DNA of 64,000 nt. Origin: Dipteris shenzhenensis. Its lineage: Eukaryota; Polypodiophyta; Polypodiopsida; Gleicheniales. The stretch is taken from the NCBI GenBank assembly GCA_047967505.1, contig CM106538.1, one strand, 5' to 3'. The notes beneath the pieces were generated by a model that worked only from the letters and a program-made list of their open reading frames with translations, was not told where the DNA came from and made no database searches. A program made the position numbers and the translations under genes. Below, one piece after another: positions 46,590 through 56,755 of the stretch. Numbering within the stretch: position 1 is the stretch's first letter; each line of letters starts with the position of its first letter.

Positions 46590-47495
46590 GGAATAGGATC
46601 CTTGGTATATTGATAGCGGTGCATCATCTCACATGACAAATCATTAGGAATGGTTCATAGAAATGAAGCCATTAGAAGGTCAGAAAAATGTCATCTACAC
46701 AGCAGACAATACACCGAATCTAGTTCAAGGGACAGGTGTTATCCCTGTGAACAATTTCACTAGTATGAAAGGATTAGTGAAAGATGTGCTCTATGTTCCA
46801 AAGCTTAGCAAGGACTTCTTATCAGTAGGCCAAATGACAGAACACAATTATCAAGTGATCTTCGATGGAGATGAATGCACTATCAGAGATAAATCCAAAA
46901 GATGTCAGCTAGTAGGAAAAGGTGTCAAGGAAGGATGCTTATACAGAATGCTAGCTATAGTACAAGATAAGCATGCCATGCTAGCTCAACCGCAATAGAT
47001 GCCACTATCTGCAAAATGGCACAAGAGATATGTTCATGTCAACTTCAAGTACCTGTTAGGTATCAGGAATCAGAATATGGCAATTAGGATTCCGAAGCTG
47101 TAGTTTCTTGGAAAAGTTTGCGAAGCATGCTGCTTCAGCAAACAAAAGCAAACCAACTTTGTTAGAAGTACCTCTTGTGCATGAGGTATTATTGATTTGA
47201 TACATATAGATGTATGGGGTTATGCCCAAACCTGCAACATTAATGGTTCATTTTACTACTTGACATTCATCGATGACTACAACAGATATTGTTGGGTCTA
47301 CTTTCTGAAAGAGAAATCTAAAGTCTTTTCCAAATTTCAAAAATTCAAAGCCATGGTAGAAAACTAGATAGGCAGACAGATCAAAGTCATGAGATTAGAT
47401 AGAGGAGGGGAATACATGTCTTCAGCATTCATGAACCTTTGCAAAAGTCATGGAATACAAAGACAATTCACATGTGTAGATACTCCTCAGTAGAA
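46590..47495 (+). pseudogene. Copia-3 protease and truncated integrase
   Basis: WYIDSGASSHMT (about 46600) is the retropepsin active site, and 46663-46998 continues the protease (LVKDVLYVPKLSKDFLSVGQ). The GAG-pre-integrase and zinc-binding region lies at about 47000-47170, followed by the integrase core with its first two Asp residues (IDVWGYAQ with FIDDYNRYCWVYF; MRLDRGGEYMSS). The core stops right after TPQ, before the catalytic Glu, where unrelated sequence starts at about 47496. Confidence 0.85.
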
Positions 47496-48369
47496 TGCAA
47501 GATTAATATGGATGGACCTTGGGTCCAGCCACCATGGTGGCTCGAACTTCATAATATATAAAAGATCTGTGGCATTTGGCATTTTACTATGTTGCTCTCA
47601 TCTGCCCTTGCTCTGCTACTTTGCTCTCCACACCCCTCCTCTAGCTTTTTTCTGCCCTTGCTCTATTTTTCCCCATGCTGCCTCCTCTAACTTTCATCAT
47701 TCATCTACTCCCCTGCTCATCTATTGTTCACCCACTCATCTTTACCATGCATACTACCACCCCCCCCAATGCTCTATGATCCCAATGTTATCTGCCTTCT
47801 CATCTAAGGTGATTGCATTGCACTCACCTGGAGTAGAAATGCTAGAACTAGTGGAGACCCTTCATTCGCACAATCGATTCCCCACACATCTTCATGTCAA
47901 CACCTTAGATGACATGCTCACAAAGGGCCTGATTATGGCTATGTTGTATGGGTTCCCCCTAGATATTAACAAAGGCCTCAATATTTTTAGAGTAGAGTAC
48001 TCTCGACTTGTTGGGGGGGGGTAATTTGAGTCCTGGCAATGTTTATGGTCTTCGTCCTCTCCATTGTGTCCTCCTTTGGATCCGTAAAACTTTTTAATGC
48101 AACAAGCTAGACTGGCAGAAAACTGAGTTGTACAAATTTTCTCTTGCTGAACGAGGCTCTCAATAATAGTTGGATGTAATCTTTTGGCCTCTAAGGCTCT
48201 CAATGATCTTTTGGCTCACTGGATGTAATCTTTTGGTCTCTAAGGCTCTCAGCAATTGTTAAGTTTTTATTACATTTATGTAATCTCCTTTTGTTCAATT
48301 TGAGGATCTCACTATGCATTGTTGTTAACTTTTATATTTTGAATGGTTATGGTCACTAGCTGTAATCTT
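47496..48369 (+). other. Unresolved repeat, host of the young copia insertion
   Basis: A TATA-like ATATATAAAAG occurs at about 47555, followed by a pyrimidine-rich stretch. A VNTLDDMLTKGL sequence at 47900-47935 resembles the end of a copia RNase H, with a G-run at about 48010-48020. From 48170 a roughly 55-bp unit (GATGTAATCTTTTGGCCTCT...GGCTCTCA) repeats. The third unit is split by the copia element and resumes at 54273. The sequence is probably the end of another LTR element. Confidence 0.4.
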
Positions 48370-48549
48370 TGTGGGGGTTAAAGGTCACTGTGCCTTAACC
48401 CCAGTTATGTACAATACTCAAACACATATATAAATGAATGAAAAAGAAGATTAGGGTGGTTCTGCACCCACCAAACTTGTGTGGCTCTCTGTCTCTCTCT
48501 CTCGCTCTCTCTCCCTCTTCCGTTCTTGCTTCCGTTGAGAGCACTCTCA
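48370..48549 (+). repeat. 5' LTR of copia-1
   Basis: Starts TGTGGGGGTTAAAGG and ends GAGCACTCTCA. It includes a hairpin-capable GGGGTTAAAGG...CCTTAACCCC near its start, a CT-rich tract (about 48489-48520) and an AT-rich ATATATAAATGAATG region that may serve as promoter or polyadenylation signal. Confidence 0.96.
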
Positions 48550-48551
48550 AC

Positions 48552-48563
48552 TGGTATCAGAGC
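48552..48563 (+). promoter_or_regulatory. Primer-binding site of copia-1
   Basis: TGGTATCAGAGC, complementary to the 3' end of initiator tRNA-Met, two bases after the LTR. Confidence 0.95.
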
Positions 48564-49974
48564 CCGGGTGATCTAGCTGAGCGTGCGTGAATGCTTGAAG
48601 CTCAGCAGCTCTGTGGGAGGAAGGAGAAGCTTTGTGGGAAGCTTTGTGGGTGACTTTACTTGCATCCGAGTGTGCAGAGACCTTGAAGGAATCTTTGGAA
48701 AAGTCACTTTGGCTTTGCGAAGTGGTTTTGAGAGCCTGTTAAGAGCTTTCAAAGAAAAAGTCGTTTTTTGAGCTTTTCCCTGTTCCGTTCGATGATAGAG
48801 ACTCCTATTGACTTGTAGAGGCAACTATTGCTTGCTTTTGGTGTCCACATTACTTCAGGAGCTTGGAAACACCTTCATTCTTGAATCTGGGATCATTTCA
48901 TTGGATTTCTGACTCACTGTGTCAGTTCCTGCGTTTTTTGCCCGGGTGTTGGAACTCAAGTTTGGAGCAACCATTTGCAGATCTGTCAGTTCCGGTGGAC
49001 TCAGGAGGTCCTAAAACTTCTATGTTGCTCATCATTCGCACTCCGGTGGAGTTTACAGATAGCTCTGTTTCCAAAAACGTTTTTCAGTCCGTGTGTTGGA
49101 CCCAGTGATTGAGACCACGGTTTCCAAAACCGTCTGTCCCATTGCGTTCCGGACGCCCAAAAACCCCTACCTATCAGTTCTTGCGTGATTTCGTGGAGGA
49201 TTTTCAGAGTTATAAATCTCTGTGTATTCGATTTCGTCTCTCTGTTATGCATTTTTCATGCTAAGGTTTTGAAACCTTAGATTTATGCCACATGGCAGTG
49301 GATAAGTGTTGACTCCCATTTCTCATTCATCGGTTGGGATTTTGGAGTTCTGGCAGAAGAGAGATATTTGCAGATTTTCTTGCTGAGTCCGATTATGCAA
49401 TGGCGCCCATGTTTTGAAGCATCTCAGGTTCTATTTTCAGTAGCGCTCATTACCGTGGGACTATGATATCTTGAGCATACCTTATGCAGATCACTCTGGT
49501 TGCAGTTTGAGCAGTGTGCGCTCATTCGTGGTATGCATTGGGTTGCAGTGGATGATATATAGGCCATTTGGATGCATTGCGGTCCTTGTTGGATGCGCTG
49601 ATAGGCCCAAATTACCTTGTGGGATGCTATTTATATGGACGCTTTGCATATGGATGCTATTTTATGTTGAGGGACAGCTTTGACACATTGCAGGTGACGC
49701 ACTGATAGTGCTATGCTCTCTTGGATGAGACATTATTGATGCATATGCCAGTGGACAGTGTTTACGCTTGAGTCATTTGGCACTTATTGGCATTTTCTTT
49801 TGGGCCAGATTTGCTCATATGGATGCATAGCATATGCACATGAGTCAGATGCTTTGAGCTTTGAGTTTTGGTGATATTTCACTCTATTGTGGCATACACA
49901 TTTGGGTGCATTTGGTATTTGGTGTGATTCTCTCTTGCAGGTACTAGCATTTGGGATTTTGCTTTATTTGCATT
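48564..49974 (+). other. 1.4-kb leader of copia-1
   Basis: No conserved protein frame is present between the primer-binding site and Gag. The pyrimidine-rich CTCTCTTGCAG at 49930-49940 just before Gag looks like a 3' splice site, so part of the leader may be an intron. That is inference from the motif alone. Confidence 0.5.
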
Positions 49975-51348
49975 ATGGCATCCTCTTCCATGTCTGAAAA
50001 GGAGTTTTTCAGCATTAAAAAGTTTGATGGGACAAACTTTTCTTTGTGGAAAGAACAAATAAGGGATGTGCTTATTCAAAAGAAGCAGATTAAACCCTTG
50101 GCAGGTATTGAAGCTAAGCCTGCAGATATGTCTGAGGATGATTGGAATGAGTTGGATGCATTAGCAAAGTCTACTATTAGACTTCATCTTGCAGAGTCAG
50201 TTTATTTCACAGTAGTAAATGAGCAGACTACGGAAGATTTGTGGAAGAAACTGCGTGCCACTTATGAGAAGGAAACTGCCTCTAATAAAGTTTACCTCAT
50301 GAAGAGGTTGTTTGAGCTGCAGATGAAGGAAGGGGTCTCCATTGCTTCTCATTTGAATGAATTCAATATTATTTTCAGCCAGCTTCAGGCTCAGAAAATG
50401 AATTTTGATGCGGAGACTAAGGCAATATTTCTCTTATGTTCATTGCCATCCTCATGGGATACCTTCCGTACAGCTGTCAGTAACTCTGCACCTGGTGGAG
50501 TACTGAAATTTGATGATGTTGTGGGTAGCTTGTTGGCCGAGGAGATTAGACGGAAGTCTATGGATGGCAACAAGCAAGATGCAGCCTTAAATGTGCAAAG
50601 GGGCAGATCACAGTTCAGGGGGAAGTCCCAAGAAAGAGGGAAGTCTCGTAGCAAATCCAAGGCACAGAACATTGAGTGTTACCATTGTGGCAAGAAGGGC
50701 CATATGAAAAAGGATTGCTACAAGTTGAAAAGAGAGCAAAAGGATAAGAAAAAGAATGCAAATTGGGGTGCAAATCAAAAGGAAGAGAGTCCAAGGGAGG
50801 ACAAAGGAAAAGTGAAGATCGAGGAGATCAATGCAGTCACACGTGATAGTGACAATGATGTTCTCTTCATGTCTACTTTATCTGCAGAGTTGCTTACCAC
50901 TTCAGATGATGCATATTCCCAGGATTGGATTTTGGATTCTGGTGCTTCATTCCATGTTACTCCCCATAGGGAATGGTTCTCCACTTATGATAGTGGAAAG
51001 ACAGGTTGTGTGCATCTTGGAAATGACTATGCATGTGACATAGTGGGAGCAGGTGACATAAAGTTTTCTTTTGCAAATGGGTCTGCATTTGTTTTGAAAC
51101 ATGTGAGACATGTGCCTAAGCTGACCAAGAGTCTTATTTCAGTGGGTCAGCTAGATGATGCTGGTTTTCACACCACTTTTGGCTTTCAGAGTTGGAAAAT
51201 TCAGAAGGGCTCTATGCTTTTGGCCAGGGGTGCCAAGTGTGGGACTTTGTATCCCTTATATGTATCAGGGGTATTTGATCATGTTGTTGCAATAACCGAG
51301 CAGCCAAGCACTTCTTTGTGGCATTGCAGGTTGGGGCACATGAGCTAG
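49975..51348 (+). CDS. Copia-1 Gag and protease, ending at an in-frame TAG
   Basis: The first ATG in frame is 49975 (MASSSMSEKEFF). Residues about 1-190 are the UBN2/copia Gag core (KFDGTNFSLWKEQIRDVL, LAESVYFTVVNEQTTEDLW, LHSLPSSW-type LLCSLPSSWDTF). A basic Ser/Arg/Lys stretch precedes the CCHC zinc knuckle CYHCGKKGHMKKDC (50677-50718). The retropepsin site DSGAS lies at about 50935. The GAG-pre-integrase motif LWHCRLGHMS lies just before the TAG at 51346-51348. The downstream frame continues in register, so the TAG interrupts one polyprotein. It is probably a point mutation in this copy; translational readthrough is possible but unsupported. Confidence 0.93.
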   Translation: MASSSMSEKEFFSIKKFDGTNFSLWKEQIRDVLIQKKQIKPLAGIEAKPADMSEDDWNELDALAKSTIRLHLAESVYFTVVNEQTTEDLWKKLRATYEKETASNKVYLMKRLFELQMKEGVSIASHLNEFNIIFSQLQAQKMNFDAETKAIFLLCSLPSSWDTFRTAVSNSAPGGVLKFDDVVGSLLAEEIRRKSMDGNKQDAALNVQRGRSQFRGKSQERGKSRSKSKAQNIECYHCGKKGHMKKDCYKLKREQKDKKKNANWGANQKEESPREDKGKVKIEEINAVTRDSDNDVLFMSTLSAELLTTSDDAYSQDWILDSGASFHVTPHREWFSTYDSGKTGCVHLGNDYACDIVGAGDIKFSFANGSAFVLKHVRHVPKLTKSLISVGQLDDAGFHTTFGFQSWKIQKGSMLLARGAKCGTLYPLYVSGVFDHVVAITEQPSTSLWHCRLGHMS

Positions 51349-54039
51349 AATGGAATGAAACTCTTATGCCGTTTGGGTTATGTACCGCATTTGAGTTTCT
51401 CTGATTTTGAATTTTGTGAGCACTGTCTCTATGGGAAGCAGACTAAATCAGCCCATAAAAGAAAAGGAAAGAAAGAGTTTGAAATGCTTGATTTGGTGCA
51501 TTCAGACGTATGTGGTCCCATGCCTACACGGTCATTAGGCGGGGCTGAATACTATGTGACATTCATTGATGATGCAACTAGGAAAGTGTGGGCTTATGCT
51601 ATAGCTCGGAAGAGTGATGTGTTCCAAGTATTTCAGAAATGGCTGGCCTTGGTTGAGAATCAGTCAGCTAGAATGCTTAAATGCCTACGGACTGACAATG
51701 GTGGAGAGTATCTCTCTCATGACTTTCAGCATTTCTGTGATACTCGTGGGATTAAGAGGGAGCTCACATCCCCTCGTACTCCAGAGCAAAATCCAGTTGC
51801 AGAAAAGATGAACCGTACCATTCAAGAAAGGTTGCAATGCATGCTTTCCAATGCAAGTCTTTCTGGTGGTTTTTGGGCTGAGGCAATGAAGACTGCAGTG
51901 CATGTGATCAATAGATCACCTAGTAAGAGTTTGGATGGTGGTATTCCTGAAGAGGCATGGAGTGGCAAGAAGCCCTCTTACTCTCATTTGCGTATATTTG
52001 GGTGTGAGGCATATGCACATGTGCCAAAAGAGCTTCGAAAGAAGCTAGATCCTAAGTCTAGGAAATGCATCTTTCTAGGTTATGGTGAAAGTGGAGAGAT
52101 GGGCTATCGTCTCTGGGATCCAGAAGCAAAGAAGATCATACGCAGCCATGATGTGGTCTTCAATGAGAAGAAGATGCATAAGGCACCCATGAGGGATGTG
52201 GAAATGAGGAGAATCACTTTCCAGGATGTGAATCCACCTGCATATGTTGATAGGCAGCAAGCTGTCCATGCACCAAATGTGCAAGAAATGGTACAACCAA
52301 GTACTCCCACAGGTATACAATCAAGGGTAGATGATGGATCATCTATTGGTGGAAATGATGAGCCAAATGTGGCTGATATGCAAGTGGGACAGCAAGCTGA
52401 AATGCCCTTGAGAAGATCATCTAGAGTGTCTAGACCGCCTGATAGGTTTGTTCCAGGGGTAGACTATGTGATGCTTACTGATTGCGGGGAGCCTTCTTGC
52501 TACAAAGAGGCTATGATGCGTGAGGATCAACGCAAGTGGGAGTATGCTATGCAATCAGAGATGAGTTCACTTATGAAGAATAAGACTTGGGACTTGGTTT
52601 CTTTGCCACATGGAAAGAAAGCATTGCCATGTAAATGGGTCTACAAAATGAAGGTCACAGGTGATGATGTGCCTAGGTACAAGGCCCGTTTGGTTGCTAA
52701 AGGGTTCAAGCAAGAGAAGGGTGTGGACTTTGATGAGATATTCTCTCCAGTTGTGAAGATGACCACACTTAGATGCATGCTTGGACTAGTGGCAGCAGAG
52801 GATATGGAGCTTATGCAGATGGATGTCAAGACAGCTTTCTTGCATGGGGATTTGCATGAGGAAATTTACATGGTGCAGCCGGAAGGCTTTGAAGAAAAGG
52901 GCAAAGAGCATTTAGTTTGCAAGCTAAAGAAGAGTCTCTATGGTCTTAAGCAAGCACCTAGAGAATGGTATCAGAAGTTTGATGCTTTCATTCGGTCCCA
53001 GGGTTTCAGAAGGAGTGAAATTGATCACTGCCTCTACACTAAAAGGGCTAAGGATAATAGCCTAATAATCCTGGCACTATATGTGGATGATATGCTATTG
53101 GCTAGCAAGAATACTTATGAGCTAGATGCATTAAAGGCCAAGTTGCATGAGGCCTTTGATATGAAGGATTTGGGACTTGCAGGTCATATTCTTGGTATGC
53201 GCATCACGCATGATCGGAGTAGGAAACTCCTTTGGCTTTCACAAAAAGACTATGTTACAAAAGTATTGCAGCGTTTCAATATGGAGGGGGGGAAGGCAGT
53301 GAGTACTCCATTGCCTCCATATGTGAAACTGAGTCATACAGATAGTCCCAAATCAGATGAGGAGAGGGCCATGATGGCCAAGGTTCCTTATGCATCAGCA
53401 GTTGGGAGTCTTATGTATGCTATGATAGCTACTAGACCAGACATTGCATTTGCAATGGGAGTTGTTAGCCGGTATATGGCTAATCCAGGAAAGAGGCATT
53501 GGGAGGCAGTTAAGTGCATCATGAGGTACATGAAGGGTACCAAGGAGATGTGCATTTGCTTTGGTAAAGGAGACATGCGTGTACTTGGGTACACAGATTC
53601 AGACTATGCAGGGCATGTGGATAGTAGGAGATCCACTTCTGGTTATGTGTTCACCTTTGCAGGTGGTGCAGTGTCGTGGATGTCTCGTGCACAGAAGTGC
53701 GTGGCTTTGTCTACCACAGAGGCTGAGTATGTTGCAGCCACAGAGGGTTGCAAGGAGGCTATATGGCTTGATCGGCTAGTGGGAGATTTGGGGATTCATA
53801 CAGGTGTACTGACATTGTATAGTGATTCCATGAGTGCTATTCAGCTAGCACGGAATCCAGTCTTTCATGCAAAGACCAAACACATTGAGGTCAGGTACCA
53901 TTTCATCAGGGAGGTACTTGAGGACAAGCGCATAGAGCTTGTCAAGGTTCATACAGATGATAACCCTGTAGGTATGCTGACGAAGAGTCTACCTAGTCAG
54001 CGGTTTGAGTATTGTCGTGTATTGATGGGCATTGGATAG
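51349..54039 (+). CDS. Copia-1 integrase, reverse transcriptase and RNase H
   Basis: Same frame as Gag; the first ATG after the stop is 51355. In order: the zinc-binding cysteines of integrase (CEHCLYGKQ), the catalytic core (LVHSDVCGPM with FIDDATRKVWAYAI, LRTDNGGEYLS, TPEQNPVAEKMNRTIQE, i.e. the D-D-E residues), RT from about 52500 (WEYAMQSEMSSLMKNKTWDL, LVAKGFKQEKGVDFDE, DVKTAFLHGDLHEEIYM, YVDDMLLAS at 53080-53106), and RNase H (GYTDSDYAGHVDSRRSTSGY, ALSTTEAEYVAATEG, SMSAIQLARNPVFHAKTKHI). All active-site residues that I can identify are present. It is open for 894 codons to the TAG at 54037. Confidence 0.95.
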   Translation, partial: NGMKLLCRLGYVPHLSFSDFEFCEHCLYGKQTKSAHKRKGKKEFEMLDLVHSDVCGPMPTRSLGGAEYYVTFIDDATRKVWAYAIARKSDVFQVFQKWLALVENQSARMLKCLRTDNGGEYLSHDFQHFCDTRGIKRELTSPRTPEQNPVAEKMNRTIQERLQCMLSNASLSGGFWAEAMKTAVHVINRSPSKSLDGGIPEEAWSGKKPSYSHLRIFGCEAYAHVPKELRKKLDPKSRKCIFLGYGESGEMGYRLWDPEAKKIIRSHDVVFNEKKMHKAPMRDVEMRRITFQDVNPPAYVDRQQAVHAPNVQEMVQPSTPTGIQSRVDDGSSIGGNDEPNVADMQVGQQAEMPLRRSSRVSRPPDRFVPGVDYVMLTDCGEPSCYKEAMMREDQRKWEYAMQSEMSSLMKNKTWDLVSLPHGKKALPCKWVYKMKVTGDDVPRYKARLVAKGFKQEKGVDFDEIFSPVVKMTTLRCMLGLVAAEDMELMQMDVKTAFLHGDLHEEIYMVQPEGFEEKGKEHLVCKLKKSLYGLKQAPREWYQKFDAFIRSQGFRRSEIDHCLYTKRAKDNSLIILALYVDDMLLASKNTYELDALKAKLHEAFDMKDLGLAGHILGMRITHDRSRKLLWLSQKDYVTKVLQRFNMEGGKAVSTPLPPYVKLSHTDSPKSDEERAMMAKVPYASAVGSLMYAMIATRPDIAFAMGVVSRYMANPGKRHWEAVKCIMRYMKGTKEMCICFGKGDMRVLGYTDSDYAGHVDSRRSTSGYVFTFAGGAVSWMSRAQKCVALSTTEAEYVAATEGCKEAIWLDRLVGDLGIHTGVLTLYSDSMSAIQLARNPVFHAKTKHIEVRYHFIREVLEDKRIELVKVHTDDNPVGMLTKSLPSQRFEYCRVLMGIG

Positions 54040-54092
54040 TATGCTCACTGGTTGTTCTCCCTTAAAGGCACATTGTCCTTTAAGTGGGAGGT

Positions 54093-54272
54093 TGTGGGGG
54101 TTAAAGGTCACTGTGCCTTAACCCCAGTTATGTACAATACTCAAACACATATATAAATGAATGAAAAAGAAGATTAGGGTGGTTCTGCACCCACCAAACT
54201 TGTGTGGCTCTCTGTCTCTCTCTCTCGCTCTCTCTCCCTCTTCCGTTCTTGCTTCCGTTGAGAGCACTCTCA
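54093..54272 (+). repeat. 3' LTR of copia-1
   Basis: A 180-bp copy identical by eye to the 5' LTR. The preceding AAGTGGGAGGT is the likely polypurine tract for plus-strand priming. Confidence 0.96.
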
Positions 54273-54277
54273 ATCTT

Positions 54278-54930
54278 TTGGCCTTTAATACTCTCAACAA
54301 CAATTGCCGACATGCATTTTACACTATCCAGGATGCCATAGAGAAATGGCATGTCGATATGGCCCTTGCCCCTAGAGGGGACCCTTGAAGAGCCATATCA
54401 TGAATTGCATTTTGCTTGGTTGCACAACGAAATACATTTTCCTTGGTATAGAAATATATAACTCCAAGAACCAGCACAGGATGTCCTTCTATTTGCCAAT
54501 GCATATTTGCCAATGCACTGGTCATCATAGACCTCCTCCTATAATACGTAAAAATAGGTAATGGAGCTATAACTGCAAGAACCAGTATGGTGGTCTTTCC
54601 AAGACAACTGAGCGATGATAGTTCATCAGCCCAAAGACTACACTAAGGAGATGCTTAGAATGATAGATTGCATCTCATTATTATACCAAAAACCAGCATG
54701 GTGGTCCCTCCAAGACAACTCATGATTTGCATGGGTTGCAGACAAAGATGTGGCAAAAGGCTACACGATGACAGATTGCGCTATGGCAGTGTTCAAAATG
54801 ATAGATTGTGTCTAATTATTACACCAAGAACCAGCATGGTTGTCTCTCCAAGACAACCTTCAATTTTAATGATCTGAATGGGTGCAATACAGGTGGCAAA
54901 GCTATGGAAAAAGGCTTTGCGATGATAACT
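54278..54930 (+). repeat. Continuation of host repeat, with AAGAACCAGCATGGTGGT array
   Basis: CTTTAATACTCTCAACAACAATTG resumes the unit split by copia-1. Four copies of a CCAAGAACCAGCATGGTGGT core followed by CTCCAAGACAAC lie at about 54463, 54574, 54686 and 54823 in periods of roughly 111-137 bp. The core resembles the arrays at 29.6 and 32.6 kb. No gene is present. Confidence 0.65.
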
Positions 54931-55044
54931 GGTCAGGTGGCTTAGGCTAGAGATTGAATTGTGTGAAGTAGTGCAGAGATGCCATGTGTTGAGCTATGTA
55001 GTGTTCAAAACAAATAGACTCGCGACTCATTATTACACTAGTGT

Positions 55045-55500
55045 GCCTTCATGAAAATTTTCGATGAGAGCATGGGTCTGTGCAAAATTCAAATATTCAC
55101 CAAGAATCGCATCACGTCATGGCCCCAAAATGGCCCCAAAAATAGTTCACAATTGGCTACACTCAAGAAAACATTGACCCTCAAGGAGTCCTCAAATGGA
55201 AAGGATTTTCTAATCAAGATGCCAATTGGTGGAGTCAAAGCAAGAAGGTTTTTATTAGAACCATAAAGAGAAGGGAAGCTTGGTAGGTGATCAAGACTTG
55301 CTTCAAGGGTGAGATACAGCCTTTGGAAGCATGTGCATATTGCAGTTAGAGATGATATGGCTGATGGTGTTGCTTGAAATGTTAAAGCAAATGTATGGAA
55401 ATCCTTAGCAAAGATTTTCCAGCGTTGTGACAAGATGACATGGACCAAAAGTGATCATCGTGCATTAGAAGAGGAGCTTAAAACTTTTGGAAAATGAATG
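55045..55500 (+). pseudogene. Family 1 copy C, C-terminal fragment
   Basis: SSNGKDFLIKMPIGGVKARRFL (55186-55251) matches the STNGKEVPIKPSIGGVKARRFL block of copy A. The following frames give WKSLAKIFQRCDK and MTWTKSDHRALEEELKTFGK, which would lie beyond the left edge of copy A and so extend the family's known C-terminus. A stop at 55264 and frame changes make it a fragment. Confidence 0.65.
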
Positions 55501-56300
55501 AAACAAGCCTAGACAAGCTGCAACATAATACACTACATGGTAAGTTGAACCAATTTGTTTTGAATGCATAGTTTGTACTTTCAAATATGGTCTACAAAAT
55601 AATAGTGACTTAATATTTTATGTGACTGCAGCATATTCTATTTAACCACCTTCCATATATTTCTCTAAGCTTCCAAGCAAAAATCATAAAAAAGCCCCTG
55701 TACTTTCCTCCATGCACCCTTTTACAAAAAGCCCATCTACCTTCTAGAATTTCTAGAAATAAAGTTTTTTCTAACTTTAGTTTATACACTTAGCCAAGCC
55801 ACTAATATTCCAAAATTCAAATATGTACATAAGCTTTTGTAATATCAAAAATTAGGCATAAGCCTTGCTCGTCCCTGCATCACTGGAGTGCACCTATGCT
55901 CCCAAAATATGGCGGATCATGCTTGCCAGATGCCAGCACCCAATCAATTACTCTTCCCCTGGATTCACATGATCAATAGTAATGAAATATTTCAAGCATA
56001 AGATAATCTTGGAATTAATCACCACAATTAATCAACCTTCCAATATTATAGCAACATGAAATCAATACAACTCTTTTTGTAATTCAAAATTCTAGCATTT
56101 TTAGGTTCTAGAGTCAAACAAAAGTACTCTTTTATGCATTCTTTTCTAAAAAAAGTAGTGGTTTTTAAAAAATGTTTTACATGGAAGTATATTTTTTGTC
56201 CCAAAATTATGAATAAAGGTACACTTTTTGGTGTTTTTTCCCAAAATGGACTTGAGTTGTCATTTGCATGATTTTTTATAACTCGCTATGTACAGAGGGA
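55501..56300. other. No gene recognised; AT-rich sequence
   Basis: No open frame of note, only A/T-rich sequence with short homopolymers. Nothing was assigned. Confidence 0.5.
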
Positions 56301-56305
56301 ATAAG

Positions 56306-56630
56306 TGACAAAATATGAAGAGGCAAGAGGAGAAGAGTAGGGATAAGGAGAGAGGGCACAGTTAGAGAGCACACCACAAATGACTAACTGTATACTAGAT
56401 TTAGTTGAAAATGTAGAGTATATACAAACCCATTTAGGGTTAGGGTTAGGGCATCTAACCCTTTCCGTTATAGCACTCTATTGGTTTAGTGCTATGCACA
56501 TATGATCACATGATGGTCTTATGCCCAAATGATCACATGATGTTGAGCGTGAACTCTCAACACCTTCCCTCAAGATCAACATCACGAAGTAGGCCTTCCC
56601 TCAAGATGATGAATCATGAAGGTATTTCTG
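56306..56630 (-). repeat. Orphan copia-2 family LTR with 3' interior edge
   Basis: The LTR (56306-56562, 257 bp) shares sequence, length and ends with those at 33351 and 43594. The 68 bp that follow match the purine-rich 3' interior edge next to the copia-2 3' LTR, so this is a 3' LTR left from a minus-strand element truncated at about 56630. Confidence 0.88.
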
Positions 56631-56755
56631 GATGACTTCTCAGTATTTGGAAAAAGGATAGATCATTTGCATCACTTGTCATTATGCTTTGCTAAATGTA
56701 GATTTGCTGGTCTAAGCTTATTTCAGTCTGCCTAAGAGGGCCAAAAAGTATTTTG
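56631..56755 (+). pseudogene. Ty3/gypsy RT fragment
   Basis: VFLDDFSVFGKRIDHLHHL and then CFAKCRFAGLSLF match the Y/F-x-D-D box and following helix of Ty3/gypsy reverse transcriptase. Only about 40 codons remain before a stop (TAA, about 56733), and the sequence abuts the orphan copia LTR. Confidence 0.7.

Larger units (their letters stand above)
43594..47495 (+). mobile_element. Ty1/copia element, same family as copia-2, 3' truncated (copia-3)
   Basis: A 257-bp 5' LTR is followed directly by a primer-binding-site-like TGGTAGCAAAGCC, a 1.6-kb leader, Gag, protease and the front half of integrase. The sequence stops at about 47495 inside integrase, before the catalytic Glu. No 3' LTR is present. 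Its Gag is clearly homologous to that of copia-2. Stops and frameshifts are frequent. Confidence 0.9.
48370..54272 (+). mobile_element. Young Ty1/copia element, complete (copia-1)
   Basis: 5' LTR 48370-48549 and 3' LTR 54093-54272 are both 180 bp and look identical base for base. The target duplication ATCTT flanks them (48365-48369 and 54273-54277). The primer-binding site, a single polyprotein frame and a purine tract are all present. Gag-Pol order is PR-INT-RT-RH. Lineage from memory is Tork/Tnt1-like. Identical LTRs imply a very recent insertion. The only visible coding lesion is one stop at 51346-51348. Confidence 0.96.

Noticed and set aside
51346-51348. Programmed readthrough stop between Gag-protease and integrase in copia-1
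   Set aside because: Most plant copia elements use one uninterrupted frame, and the stop lies inside the pre-integrase domain and not at a Gag-Pol border, so a point mutation is simpler.
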